Translations under genes and position numbers: made by a program
Notes under the pieces: model-generated
What the model was told of the DNA's origin: nothing
The model's database searches: none
Seen by the model: only the letters and a program-made list of their open reading frames with translations
Origin: JALZKA01 sp963715405
GTDB lineage: Bacteria > Actinomycetota > Thermoleophilia > Solirubrobacterales > 70-9
Length of the DNA stretch: 64,000 nt
Assembly: GCA_963715405.1 (NCBI GenBank)
Contig: OY970239.1
Coordinates: 1,798,001 to 1,862,000, forward strand
Direction of reading: 5' to 3'
Shown: one piece after another, positions 1-7,716 of the stretch
How positions within the stretch are numbered: position 1 is the first letter of the stretch
How the letters are laid out: every line of letters starts with the position of its first letter

Positions 1-213
1 GATCCGATGCGCTACAGCCTGATCACCGAGCGCCGGCGCCACGCCCCGCGCGGGCGAAACGGCGGCGGGAACGGCGAGCCCGGAAAGAATCTCGTGAACG
101 GCGACGAGGTGCCGGCCAAGGCGACGGGCGAGCTCGCGAAGGGCCACACACTCAGGGTCGAGACGCCTGGCGGAGGTGGGTTCGGCGTTGCGTCCGAGGA
201 ATCCGGCGACTGA
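1..213 (+). CDS. Hydantoinase B/oxoprolinase-type subunit, C-terminal end (partial)
   Basis: The reading frame is open from the first base to TGA at 211-213, so only the last 70 or so residues are present. They carry the typical tail of the hydantoinase B/oxoprolinase family: an ITERRRHAPRG stretch, then a Gly-rich turn, LVNGDEVPAKAT, and a terminal VETPGGGGFG. In this family the B subunit works with an A subunit in ATP-dependent opening of hydantoin or 5-oxoproline rings. The A subunit should lie upstream, outside the window. The family call rests on recognising this conserved C-terminus; the substrate cannot be told from it. Confidence 0.8.
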   Translation, partial: DPMRYSLITERRRHAPRGRNGGGNGEPGKNLVNGDEVPAKATGELAKGHTLRVETPGGGGFGVASEESGD

Positions 214-368
214 CGGCGAATTTCGCAACTTCTCTCACATACTTGGCAAAACCGCGAAAATTTCGTAACCTGCCTCGCCTCAGCCCTGCCTCAGCGCCTG
301 GAAGCGCCCCCGAGGCCCGGACAACAATCCCTCTCCCTAGCTCCGACCCTCCGACCACCACCCGCGAC

Positions 369-998
369 ATGCCGATTGCCTTCAAAGAATGGGCCGTGAC
401 AGTGCGCGCCCTCGCCGAGTGCGAACAGCTCATCACCATGCGGAAGGGCGGAATCCGCGAGGAGAACAAGCATTTCGAGCTCGAGCACGACCAGTTCTTC
501 CTTTACCCCACCTTCGACCATCAGCGGAACGACCTGGTCCGCGAATCCCATCATCCCGAGCTTCCCCGAGCGCTCGAGGAAGGCGTGTGGCCCGACGACG
601 AGCCCACGCCCAGGGCGCTCCTTCAGGACGGAGGCATCCCCCAGCCCGACCGCGTCCGGATCCGGGCGTGGGCCGAGGTGACGGACCACTGGACGACGGA
701 TGACCCTCGCGTCGTCGACGCACTCTCTCCTTTCCACGTCTGGACCCCTGACTACGCGATGAAGCGGCTCGGCTGGAAGCGCCGCCACCCGCTCCACGTG
801 ATGTTGCTTCGGGTCTACCGGATCCCGCGCCCGGTGACGGTCCGCGTCCGCGACGAGTACCACGGCTGCCGTTCCTGGGTGGACATCGAGCGCGACCTTC
901 CCTTCGAGGGCACTCCCGTCATGGCCGACGAGGAGTTCGACCGCGCCGCGGAGATCATCCGCGACGTCGCCGGCCAGTCCGAAGCCGCGCTGGTCTGA
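369..998 (+). CDS. DUF1802 family protein
   Basis: This 209-residue protein starts MPIAFKEWAVTVRAL and has the family pattern of DUF1802: an early LITMRKGGIREENKHF block, then HDQFFLYPTFDHQ, and a late segment with the PLHVMLLRVYRIP pattern. The function of DUF1802 is unknown. ATG 369 is preferred over an in-frame upstream start at 243 because the homologous region begins exactly here and the extra 42 residues look like untranslated low-complexity DNA. The stop TGA overlaps the proposed start of the next gene (CTGA), which suggests translational coupling. Confidence 0.8.
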   Translation: MPIAFKEWAVTVRALAECEQLITMRKGGIREENKHFELEHDQFFLYPTFDHQRNDLVRESHHPELPRALEEGVWPDDEPTPRALLQDGGIPQPDRVRIRAWAEVTDHWTTDDPRVVDALSPFHVWTPDYAMKRLGWKRRHPLHVMLLRVYRIPRPVTVRVRDEYHGCRSWVDIERDLPFEGTPVMADEEFDRAAEIIRDVAGQSEAALV

Positions 999-1901
999 CG
1001 CGAGCGCTGGTTCTCGGCATCGGGGGAGGCGGCGATGCCGTCGGCTCGATCGCGGTCGCTCGCGCGCTCGAGACACAGAACGTCGAGGCCGTCCTCGGCG
1101 GCGTGGCTTGGGAGCGGATCGTCGTCGATCCGCATCCAGGGCCACGAGCTGTGTCGGAGATCCACGGCGGCGAGGCGCTCGATGGCGCCGTGGTCGTAGA
1201 CCCGGCTCAGGGATCGACGACGCCCGAAGGCGTCCACTTCTGCGAGTCGCGCCTGGCGCAGCATCTCGGACACAGCACCGTCTTAGTAGACGTGACTGGA
1301 GGCCCGGCCGGCGCCGCCCGCGGCATCGATGCGGCCTGTGCGGAGCTGGGATGCGATCGTGCGGTGCTCGTCGACATCGGCGGCGACGCGATCGCCGACG
1401 GCTCGGAGCCGGGCCTGGCGAGCCCGCTCTGCGACGCGGTGATGATCGCGGCGGGCGCTGCCGCAGCTGTTCCCTGCCGGCTCTGCGTGCTCGGCGCGGG
1501 CTGCGACGGCGAGCTCGAACCGCACGAAGTGCTCGGACGGGTCGCGGCGCTGGCCCGCGCCGGAGCATGGCTCGACACCTTGGGCGTCACGCCCGATGCC
1601 GCAGCCGAGATCGAGGGCGCCGCCGCGGTCGCCGTCACCGAGGCGAGCCTGCTCGTCGCGCGAGCAGCTCGCGGCGAAGCCGGTCCGGTCGAGATCCGCA
1701 GCGGTCGGCGAACGGTGGACCTTGGGCCAGTCGCTGCTCTGGCGTTCGTGTTCGACCTGGAAGCAGCGCTGCCCGCTCTGCCGCTGGCACGGGCGGTCGC
1801 GGGCGCGAAGACCATCGAAGCCGCCCGCGACGCTCTACAACGAGCTCGGCGTCTCAACCGAGCTCGACTACGAGGAGCGCGCGATACCGCAAACCAGGTA
1901 A
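995..1901 (+). pseudogene. DUF1152 family protein, frameshifted near the 3' end
   Basis: The frame starting around 995 reads RALVLGIGGGGDAVGS, a glycine-rich N-terminus typical of DUF1152 proteins, and continues through a family-like body. Near 1832-1835 the good sequence jumps to the next frame: KTIEAARDAL continues as YNELGVSTELDYEER, ending at TAA 1899-1901. One base appears to be missing (GCTC where GCN-CTC is expected). No ATG, GTG or TTG precedes the conserved N-terminus. The only candidate is CTG 995, which overlaps the upstream TGA; GTG 1103 would remove the glycine-rich motif. Function of the family is unknown. It may be a decaying gene or a sequencing error. Confidence 0.65.
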
Positions 1902-1940
1902 AGGGGTCAGACCCCGAACCGGTACCGGGTCTGACCCCTT
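1901..1940. terminator. Long hairpin made of two GGGGTCAGACCCC-type palindromes
   Basis: AAGGGGTCAGACCC and its exact reverse complement GGGTCTGACCCCTT pair over 14 bases around a 12-base loop, immediately after the DUF1152 stop. Each arm is itself almost a palindrome. There is no strong T run, so it may act as a terminator or simply be a pair of dispersed palindromic repeats; similar single copies occur near 2739 and 9383. Confidence 0.5.
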
Positions 1941-1953
1941 ACATTGAGCGCCC

Positions 1954-2733
1954 ATGTGGGTCGAGACCGAATCGCTCAGCTTCACGGCTCGGCACGAGGA
2001 GGCCGACGAAGAGTCGGCTCAGCGGACGCTTGACGCCCTCGAGGACCTGCGGCTGAAGCTGGAGGACCGCTTCGACGAGGCGCCCGGCGACGTCACGGTG
2101 GTCGTTCATCCTTCCCCCGCCTGGCTGAACGCCGCGCACCCATTCCTTCCCGCCGCCCGCATCGCTGCCGCTCCCGCCGGGCGCCGCTACCTCGCCGGCT
2201 GGGCGATGGCGCGGGAGCTTCACGTCTTGAACGACGACTACCTGGATCGCCGCGCGGCCGGCGAGGATTCCCTGGCGGCGTTGCGGGGGACCGCCGAGCG
2301 CCTTTACGCCCAGATCGTGATCGGTGCCAACAACCGGAGCCTGCCGCCCCCATGGGGCGTGCGCCGCTTCACGCGCTATCTCCGCTGGGGCTGGCTCGTC
2401 GAGGGCGGCGCTCAGTACTTCGCGGGCCAGGTTCCGCTCTTCCGGCCAGCGGTCCAGACCCGCATGCGGGCTGGTCAGACTCCGGTTTTCCCCCCCTCGG
2501 GACGTGACGCGATCATCCTCGGGGGCACGGTCTTCGACCTCCTCGAGCGCCAGCGCGGCCGTGACGCGTGCAGCCTTCTCATCTCGCGCACGCGCAGGGA
2601 CGGCCCGGAGCGGGCGATCCAGATCGCTTTCGGCGAAAGCGCCCACGACGTTGGGCTCGAATGGCGCCGCTACCTCCGTGAGAACGTCCCTCGCGCCGGC
2701 TCACCGGACGCGCTGGAAGAGCTGCATTGGTGA
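1954..2733 (+). CDS. Hypothetical protein with a degenerate metalloprotease-like pattern
   Basis: This is a 259-residue soluble protein starting at ATG 1954, just after the hairpin. I do not recognise a named family. The middle holds MARELHVL and, about 65 residues later, WLVEGGAQYFAGQ. The second resembles the WLsEGlAqY segment of gluzincin peptidases (peptidase MA-like), in which the Glu is the third zinc ligand. The first lacks the HExxH signature, so an active zinc peptidase is doubtful. No signal peptide or membrane segment is visible. A catalytically dead peptidase-like fold is possible but unproven. Confidence 0.6.
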   Translation: MWVETESLSFTARHEEADEESAQRTLDALEDLRLKLEDRFDEAPGDVTVVVHPSPAWLNAAHPFLPAARIAAAPAGRRYLAGWAMARELHVLNDDYLDRRAAGEDSLAALRGTAERLYAQIVIGANNRSLPPPWGVRRFTRYLRWGWLVEGGAQYFAGQVPLFRPAVQTRMRAGQTPVFPPSGRDAIILGGTVFDLLERQRGRDACSLLISRTRRDGPERAIQIAFGESAHDVGLEWRRYLRENVPRAGSPDALEELHW

Positions 2734-2738
2734 GCCGT

Positions 2739-2751
2739 GGGGTCAAACCCC
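2739..2751. repeat. Short palindrome GGGGTCAAACCCC
   Basis: A 5-base-armed palindrome between the convergent genes ending at 2733 and 2759. It matches the GGGGTCAGACCCC elements at 1903-1915 and 9383-9393. It may serve as a weak two-way terminator or belong to a dispersed repeat family. Confidence 0.45.
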
Positions 2752-2758
2752 GGCCTCG

Positions 2759-3178
2759 CTATTCGATGTGCAGTTCGACTTCTTTCACGCTGCCGTCGCG
2801 CATGTCCCAGCCGCGGACTACTGGCTCATCGGGATCGGCGAGCGACACGATCAGCCACACCGGATCGGGCCAGAGCTTCGCCTGGTTGCGGTCCTGCTGG
2901 GAGGGCTCGGCCGGGCTCTTCGTGTGCGAGTGGTAGATCGCGGCGATCTCCTCGCCGCGCTCCTCGATCGTCGTGTAGATCCCGATTTGATCGGCAGCCT
3001 CCATGTCGAAGGAGAACGGGCTCGCGAGCGCATTCCGGGCGCGGAAGACCTCGGTCGCCGTTCCGTTCGACCCCGAAACCATCCCGCAGCACTCGTTCGG
3101 CCGGTCCTCCAGCGCGTGAGCGACGATTTCACTGATGAGGTTCTGAGCGATACGCATCGAATGTCGAAGGCTAACCAC
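2759..3178 (-). CDS. mec: JAMM/Mov34-type metalloprotease, Mec-like
   Basis: This is a small JAB1/MPN/Mov34 zinc protease. Glu29 lies in PNECCG; the signature H83-S-H85, then S93 and D96 fits HxH-x7-S-x2-D exactly. In mycobacteria the orthologous Mec enzyme releases cysteine from the CysO-cysteine adduct made by CysM. CysM, CysO and a MoeZ-like activator are encoded on the same strand at 9394-16416, so that role is likely here; it could also trim the CysO C-terminus. GTG 3178 is chosen because GGGAGGA lies 7-8 bases upstream; ATG 3157 is an alternative. It is divergent from the permease gene at 3231 and shares its CTAG operator region. Confidence 0.8.
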   Translation of the reverse strand: MVSLRHSMRIAQNLISEIVAHALEDRPNECCGMVSGSNGTATEVFRARNALASPFSFDMEAADQIGIYTTIEERGEEIAAIYHSHTKSPAEPSQQDRNQAKLWPDPVWLIVSLADPDEPVVRGWDMRDGSVKEVELHIE

Positions 3179-3193
3179 GCGGGTTCCTCCCTA

Positions 3194-3221
3194 TTGAACT
3201 AGTTAACTAGCACTGTGGTAC
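3194..3221 (+). promoter_or_regulatory. Candidate promoter with CTAG-N4-CTAG operator (site 1)
   Basis: TTGAAC at 3194-3199 and TGGTAC at 3216-3221 form a plausible -35/-10 pair with a 16-base spacer. The perfect palindrome CTAGTTAACTAG (3199-3210) sits in that spacer. The permease GTG is only 9 bases after the -10, so the message may be nearly leaderless. Matching palindromes precede the GntR gene and the second permease, which suggests GntR control. Confidence 0.6.
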
Positions 3222-3230
3222 GGTCGCTCG

Positions 3231-4037
3231 GTGATCAGATCGGCCGCCGATCGAGCCTTCCTTCCCGCCAAGTCGTACTTCGAGCAGATCGGATCGATGA
3301 TGATCCTGACCGCCAAGACGATCGTCTCGGCCGTCAGGCCTCCCTATCCGTACGGAGGGGAGCTTCTCTCGCAGTTCATCTTCGCCCTCCAGCTCTGCTG
3401 GTTTCCGATGGCGGTGTCCATGGTCGCGGTTTCGTTTGGGGCCCCGGGTCTCCAGGCGGCGAACTTCCTCTCTCTCTTCGGCGCGCTCGACCGGCTCGGC
3501 GGCTTCTTCATTCTCGCGTCGGTCCGGGAGTTCGCGCCGTTCGTGAGCGCGATCATCGTCGCGGGCGTCGCCGGCACCGCGATCACCGCCGACCTCGGCG
3601 CCCGCAAGATCCGCGAAGAGCTCGACGCGCTTCAGGTGCTGGGGGTGGACCCGATCAAGAACGTCGTCGTCCCGCGGTTTCTCGCGCTGATGATCCTGAC
3701 CGGCCTGCTCGACGTCTACGCGATCATCTTCGGCATCTCGGGAGGGCTGCTTGCCGAGATCATGTACGGCCAGCCTCTCGGCGGCTTCTTCGCGACGCTC
3801 TTCGCCAACGCCTCGATCACCGACCTCTTGGGTTCGCTCCTCAAGTGCTCCCTCTTCGGAGCCATTGTTGCGATCGTCTGCTGCTACTACGGGATGAATG
3901 CGTCCGGCGGCGCCGAGGGCGTGGGCAGGGCGGTCAACCAAGCGGTCGTGATCGCGCTCCTCGCCGTGTTCTTCTTCAACTACGTCTTCACGCAGGTCCT
4001 CCTGGCGACAAACCCCGAGATCTCGGTCATCAAATAG
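3231..4037 (+). CDS. MlaE/YrbE-type permease of a Mce-like lipid transporter (copy 1)
   Basis: This 268-residue inner-membrane protein belongs to the MlaE/YrbE permease family. It has about five or six hydrophobic segments and the conserved block that starts GTAITADLGARKIREELDAL and continues VLGVDP, the cytoplasmic coupling region facing the ATPase. It also has YGMNASGGAEGVGRAV near the end. Such permeases pair with an MlaF-like ATPase and MCE proteins to move lipids or sterols. It is an obvious paralogue of the protein at 4956-5762: same length, same ends, most residues identical. The start is GTG 3231. It stands alone between its own promoter and the GntR gene, so it looks like one half of a local duplication. 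Confidence 0.88.
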   Translation: MIRSAADRAFLPAKSYFEQIGSMMILTAKTIVSAVRPPYPYGGELLSQFIFALQLCWFPMAVSMVAVSFGAPGLQAANFLSLFGALDRLGGFFILASVREFAPFVSAIIVAGVAGTAITADLGARKIREELDALQVLGVDPIKNVVVPRFLALMILTGLLDVYAIIFGISGGLLAEIMYGQPLGGFFATLFANASITDLLGSLLKCSLFGAIVAIVCCYYGMNASGGAEGVGRAVNQAVVIALLAVFFFNYVFTQVLLATNPEISVIK

Positions 4038-4049
4038 CGGGTGTGCCAC

Positions 4050-4079
4050 TTGACTAGCTCACTAGATCTCTGCTAGCTT
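4050..4079 (+). promoter_or_regulatory. Candidate GntR promoter with CTAG-N4-CTAG operator (site 2)
   Basis: TTGACT (4050-4055) and TAGCTT (4074-4079) are 18 bases apart. CTAGCTCACTAG (4054-4065) overlaps the -35 and the spacer, and a third CTAG lies at 4073-4076. A Shine-Dalgarno GGAGG-like stretch precedes ATG 4089. The arrangement matches site 1, with TTGA followed directly by CTAG, and suggests autoregulation. Confidence 0.6.
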
Positions 4080-4088
4080 GGAGGCACG

Positions 4089-4943
4089 ATGCGGGCTACG
4101 GATCACTCGATTTTGCGGGTTGACCGCCACTCTGATTTGCCCGTTGGAGTACAGGTCGCCTGGCGACTGCGTGCCCAGATCGCAAGCGGCAAGCTGGCGC
4201 CCGGGGACAAGCTCCCCAGCGTGCGCGAACTGGCGGAGGCGGCGGGCGTAAACGCCAACACCGCTCGCGCGATCTATGGCCGGCTCGAAGCCGACGGGCT
4301 CCTGGTCACGAAGCACGGCCTGGGCACCTTCGTCGCCAGCGATACCCGCGCGTCGGCCGACCTGGAGCGCATCGCCGCCGATGCCGTGGCGGAAGCCCGT
4401 CGCGAGGGCATCGCGCCAAGTGACGTCGCGCGTGCCATCTACGCCGCGGGATGGGCGGGGGACGGCGTGCCGACACCCGAGGGAGAGCTTCCCGACGTCG
4501 GCGCCGAGGCCGACGAAGCCGCAGCTCGCCGTGAGCTCCGCCGCCAGATCGCGCGTCTCGAGGCAGAGCTCGCCGCATACCCGGACGCGCGCTCCGACCG
4601 TGAGATGCACCCGGCCCTTCGCCCCAAGGGCCACCTCCCCACCTTCGCCGAGCTCGCCGCCACCCGCGACGAGCTCATGGACCGGCTGAAGGACGCCCGC
4701 GCCAAAGCCGACCGAAAAGGCGAGCTCCAAGCTCGCTCACAGGCTCGCCGCGAGCAGATCATCGGCGACCCCGAGCACCATCGCTGGGAACGGGTGGGTA
4801 ACGAAGAATGCGGCGACCCGGGATGCGGCGAGACCCGTGCGGTTCCACGGTTCGGTCCGATCGGTCGCGCCATGAGCTGGTGGCGGGTCAAGGTTTCGTC
4901 GGGATGTCCGTTAGCCGGGCCGCTGGCGGCGGCACCCATCTAG
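4089..4943 (+). CDS. GntR family transcriptional regulator, YtrA-like
   Basis: Residues 10-80 form a winged helix-turn-helix of the GntR class: GVQVAWRLRAQIASGKL, then PGDKLPSVRELA and VNANTARAIYGRLEADG. There is no FadR or UTRA ligand domain. Instead a charged helical stretch follows, with RQIARLEAELAAY suggesting a short coiled coil, and a C-terminal region with a Cys pair (EECGDPGCGE) and a Trp-rich end. That short-effector form is like the YtrA subgroup, which often controls ABC transporters. It lies between two paralogous permease genes, each preceded by the same CTAG palindrome, so it is the probable regulator of both. Its own stop codon lies inside operator site 3. Confidence 0.82.
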   Translation: MRATDHSILRVDRHSDLPVGVQVAWRLRAQIASGKLAPGDKLPSVRELAEAAGVNANTARAIYGRLEADGLLVTKHGLGTFVASDTRASADLERIAADAVAEARREGIAPSDVARAIYAAGWAGDGVPTPEGELPDVGAEADEAAARRELRRQIARLEAELAAYPDARSDREMHPALRPKGHLPTFAELAATRDELMDRLKDARAKADRKGELQARSQARREQIIGDPEHHRWERVGNEECGDPGCGETRAVPRFGPIGRAMSWWRVKVSSGCPLAGPLAAAPI

Positions 4944-4951
4944 AGGCCTAG
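4940..4951 (+). promoter_or_regulatory. CTAG-N4-CTAG operator (site 3)
   Basis: CTAGAGGCCTAG, within the larger arm pair TCTAG...CTAGA, ends 4 bases before ATG 4956 and covers the GntR stop codon and the region just upstream of the GAGAG Shine-Dalgarno. No clear -35/-10 pair is seen here, so binding would act as a roadblock or on a promoter inside the GntR gene. Confidence 0.5.
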
Positions 4952-4955
4952 AGAG

Positions 4956-5762
4956 ATGGTCAGATCAGCAGCCGACAGGGCATTCCTTCCAGCAAAGTCG
5001 CTCTTCGAGCAGGTCGGAAACATGATGATTCTGACCGGCAAGACGATCGTCGCCGCCGCCCGTCCCCCCTACCCCTACGGGGGCGAGTTCATCTCCCAGT
5101 TCCTGTTCGCGCTCCAGCTTTGCTGGTTTCCGATGATGATCTCGACGATCGCCTTCGGCTTCGGAGCGCCCGGCCTGCAGGCGGCGAACTTCCTCTCCTT
5201 GTTCGGTGCGCTTGACCGCCTCGGCGGCTTTTTCATCTTGGCCTCGGTCCGCGAGTTCGCCCCGTTCGTGACCGCGGTCGTGGTCGCCGGCGTCGCCGGC
5301 ACCGCGATCACCGCCGATCTCGGCGCCCGCAAGATCCGCGAGGAGCTCGACGCGCTCCAGGTGCTCGGGGTCGATCCGATCAAAAACCTCGTCGTGCCGC
5401 GCTTTTTGGCGCTGATGCTGATCACCGGGCTGATGGACATCTACGCGCTCCTGTTCGGCATCTCGGGCGGGCTTTTCGCCGAGATCGCCTACGGCCAGCC
5501 GCTCGGCGGCTTCTTTGCGACCCTGTTTACCAACGCCTCCGTCACCGACCTCTGGGGATCCGTCCTTAAGTGCACGATGTTCGGGGCGATCATCGCGATC
5601 GTCTGCTGCTACTACGGGATGAATGCGTCCGGAGGCGCCGAAGGCGTGGGCCGAGCGGTCAACGTCGGCGTCGTGATCGCCTTCCTCGGCGTCTTTGCCT
5701 TCAACTACGTCTTCACCCAGACGCTGCTTGCGACCCATCCTGAGATCTCGGTGATCAAGTGA
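4956..5762 (+). CDS. MlaE/YrbE-type permease of a Mce-like lipid transporter (copy 2)
   Basis: Another 268-residue MlaE/YrbE permease. The same landmarks are present: the GTAITADLGARKIREELDAL coupling block, the CCYYGMNASGGAEG stretch and an ending PEISVIK identical to copy 1. Changes between the two copies are mostly conservative swaps in membrane segments. The start is ATG 4956 with GAGAG just upstream. The stop TGA overlaps the GTG of the next gene (GTGA), so the two are likely coupled. It probably forms the YrbEA-like half of a permease pair whose YrbEB-like half is at 6484-7278. Confidence 0.88.
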   Translation: MVRSAADRAFLPAKSLFEQVGNMMILTGKTIVAAARPPYPYGGEFISQFLFALQLCWFPMMISTIAFGFGAPGLQAANFLSLFGALDRLGGFFILASVREFAPFVTAVVVAGVAGTAITADLGARKIREELDALQVLGVDPIKNLVVPRFLALMLITGLMDIYALLFGISGGLFAEIAYGQPLGGFFATLFTNASVTDLWGSVLKCTMFGAIIAIVCCYYGMNASGGAEGVGRAVNVGVVIAFLGVFAFNYVFTQTLLATHPEISVIK

Positions 5763-6484
5763 TCAGACGGCGGCTTGCAGCGGGAGTGGTTTGCCTCGGC
5801 ATCGCCGTTCCCGCTCTCGCGCTTGCAGGCGGTCCAAACTCGCGCCAGGACGCCACGTACAAGCTCACGCAGACAAAGCCTTCTTCCCCGACCGCCGAGA
5901 GGTTCAAGTTCGACTACGTGAACCCCGACGACCCGGAGGCAAAGCCGCCCGCGGTCGAGAAGGTCATCACCAAGCTGCCGCCCGGCGGGCGCTTCGATGC
6001 GTCCGTCCCCGGCTCCTGCACCGCCACTGACCCCGAGCTCATGGCCCAAGGAGCCGACGCCTGCCCCAAGAACAGCCTCATCGGCGGAGGGGTCGTCACC
6101 GTTGACACGGGAGTGCCCGGGCCGGGCCGGATCGTCACCGCCGATGTCGTCTTCGCCAACAACGCCGAGGATCCCGACGGCGAGTTCATCTACATCAACA
6201 CCGTCCGCGACGGTTCACTGGCAAGGACCGTGATCCGGGCGGACGTTCGAAGGTCCAAGACCATCACCTCGGCCGGAATGCTGCCTGGCACGCCGCCCGA
6301 CGGTGGCTCGATCGACACCGTCGACCTCAGGGTCGACTCGGTCACAAGGGGAAACAAGAGCTACGCGACCACACCTCCACGCTGCAAGAGGGGCGGCTGG
6401 ATCACCCGTGTCCGGTTCTTCTACCCGGACGACGTGAGCCAGGTCGAGAAGACGCGAACTCCATGCTTCGGAGTAGGCCGCTAA
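5759..6484 (+). CDS. Secreted protein of unknown function inside the permease operon
   Basis: This is a 241-residue protein with a clear signal peptide (MIRRRLAAGVVCLGIAVPAL, then ALAGG). The mature part is rich in Gly, Pro and Asp, with cysteines spaced as if for disulfides (SCTAT, DACPK, PPRCKRGG, TPCFG). I recognise no catalytic motif or family. It sits between two permease genes and overlaps both (GTGA before, TAATG after), so it is almost certainly co-expressed with the transporter. A periplasmic or wall-side lipid-handling partner is a reasonable guess because no MCE protein is encoded nearby, but there is no sequence motif to support it. Confidence 0.72.
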   Translation: MIRRRLAAGVVCLGIAVPALALAGGPNSRQDATYKLTQTKPSSPTAERFKFDYVNPDDPEAKPPAVEKVITKLPPGGRFDASVPGSCTATDPELMAQGADACPKNSLIGGGVVTVDTGVPGPGRIVTADVVFANNAEDPDGEFIYINTVRDGSLARTVIRADVRRSKTITSAGMLPGTPPDGGSIDTVDLRVDSVTRGNKSYATTPPRCKRGGWITRVRFFYPDDVSQVEKTRTPCFGVGR

Positions 6485-7278
6485 TGGGCTGGCTCGCCCT
6501 CCCCAAGGAGTGGATGGGAAACCTCGGCACGATCGCCCGCTTTTGCGGGCGCGTGATGGGCCTCGTCTATTCCGGCCGGGTCTTCCGCTTCTTCGGCGAG
6601 GCGCTTCGCCAGGCCGGGATCCTGATCTTGGGCTCGGCCTTGGTGATCTGGGGCCTCACCTTCATCTTGGGCCTCCAGTGCGGGATCGAGGGCGCCTACT
6701 TCTCGAGATCGGTCGGTGCTCCGTCGAACGCCGGCGTCTTTGCCGCCTGGTGCGACTTAAGAGAAGTGATCCCCTATGCCTTCGGCTACATGATGGCGGC
6801 CAAGGTCGGGACCGGGATCGTCGCCGAGATCGGCGCGATGCGGATCTCAGACGAAGTCGACGCGCTCGAGGTGATGGGGGTAAACCCGATGATCTTCCTT
6901 TGCGCGACCCGGCTCCTGGCCGCCTGGATGACCCTGCCCTTCATCTACCTGGCCGGGATCGGGGTCGGCTTCTTCGCTTCTTACCTGGCGGTGGTCCAAC
7001 AGGTCGGCGAGGTCTCTGCCGGCGGCTACTTCTTGATCTTTTGGATGTTCCAAAACCCGCCTGATTTGATCTTCAGCGTGATCAAGGGGATGTTCATGGC
7101 GACCGCGATCGTCCTCGTCGGCTGCTACTACGGCTACACCGCCTCGGGCGGGCCGGTAGGAGTGGGGACCGCGACCGCGAAGTCGATGGTCTTAAACATC
7201 GTCTTGGTCCACATCATCGGGATGATGGGCACCCTCGTCTTTTGGGGGGCAAACCCACGCGCGCCGATAGGCGGATAG
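6484..7278 (+). CDS. MlaE/YrbE-type permease, second-subunit type (YrbEB-like)
   Basis: This is a polytopic MlaE/YrbE permease with an N-terminal amphipathic segment. The coupling block reads GTGIVAEIGAMRISDEVDAL followed by VMGVNP, and the C-terminal repeat is GCYYGYTASGGPVGVG. It is clearly divergent from the other two permeases, consistent with the A/B heteropair of actinobacterial Mce systems. ATG 6484 is chosen because it overlaps the upstream TAA as TAATG; an in-frame start at 6463 would only lengthen the overlap. No cognate ATPase or MCE protein gene lies in the window. Confidence 0.87.
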   Translation: MGWLALPKEWMGNLGTIARFCGRVMGLVYSGRVFRFFGEALRQAGILILGSALVIWGLTFILGLQCGIEGAYFSRSVGAPSNAGVFAAWCDLREVIPYAFGYMMAAKVGTGIVAEIGAMRISDEVDALEVMGVNPMIFLCATRLLAAWMTLPFIYLAGIGVGFFASYLAVVQQVGEVSAGGYFLIFWMFQNPPDLIFSVIKGMFMATAIVLVGCYYGYTASGGPVGVGTATAKSMVLNIVLVHIIGMMGTLVFWGANPRAPIGG

Positions 7279-7712
7279 TGCATAGCGTGGACGCCGTGGA
7301 TACGCGGGCTGACCTGAGCGCAGGAGACCGCGTGGTGGCCGCCTTCCTCTGGATCCTGCTGGCGCTCGGGAGCGTCGCCATGTGGGTGGGCGTGCCCGCC
7401 GGCTGGCTCTACGTCGCGGGGAAGATCACATCGGATCCCGCTCAGCACATCATCTTGTCGGTGATCGGCGTCCCGCTGGCGATCATCATTTGGGCTCGCG
7501 GCCTCTTCTGGCTCAACCGCCTTCACATGCGGGTGACGATGCCGCGCCTCATGCGCGAGATCGAGGAGGCCGACGAAGACGAGGAGCCTCGAGTCATCCG
7601 GGGACCACTCGAGCCGCTCCTGGTCGGCTCGCTCGCCGTGGCGATAGGGGTGATGGTGGTCTGGTTCTTCTTCTTCGCCGAGCGCCCCCCGCCCACACTT
7701 TCGACGTCCTAA
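7278..7712 (+). CDS. Small membrane protein at the end of the permease operon
   Basis: This 144-residue protein has three predicted membrane segments: around 20-48, 58-80 and a C-terminal one ending WFFFF. An acidic cytoplasmic patch (EEADEDEEP) lies between the second and third. GTG 7278 overlaps the TAG of the permease (TAGTG), so it is the last gene of the operon. I do not recognise the family. Position suggests an accessory subunit of the lipid transporter. Confidence 0.65.
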   Translation: MHSVDAVDTRADLSAGDRVVAAFLWILLALGSVAMWVGVPAGWLYVAGKITSDPAQHIILSVIGVPLAIIIWARGLFWLNRLHMRVTMPRLMREIEEADEDEEPRVIRGPLEPLLVGSLAVAIGVMVVWFFFFAERPPPTLSTS

Positions 7713-7716
7713 CTTC

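Noticed and set aside
291..1568. A 425-codon minus-strand open frame
   Set aside because: Extremely Arg-rich in its first half and antisense to DUF1802 and DUF1152. No family similarity.
3207..4049. A minus-strand frame covering all of the first permease gene, and a similar one at 4965-5738
   Set aside because: Both are antisense mirrors of conserved permease genes; the repeat of the artefact reflects the duplication of the real genes.
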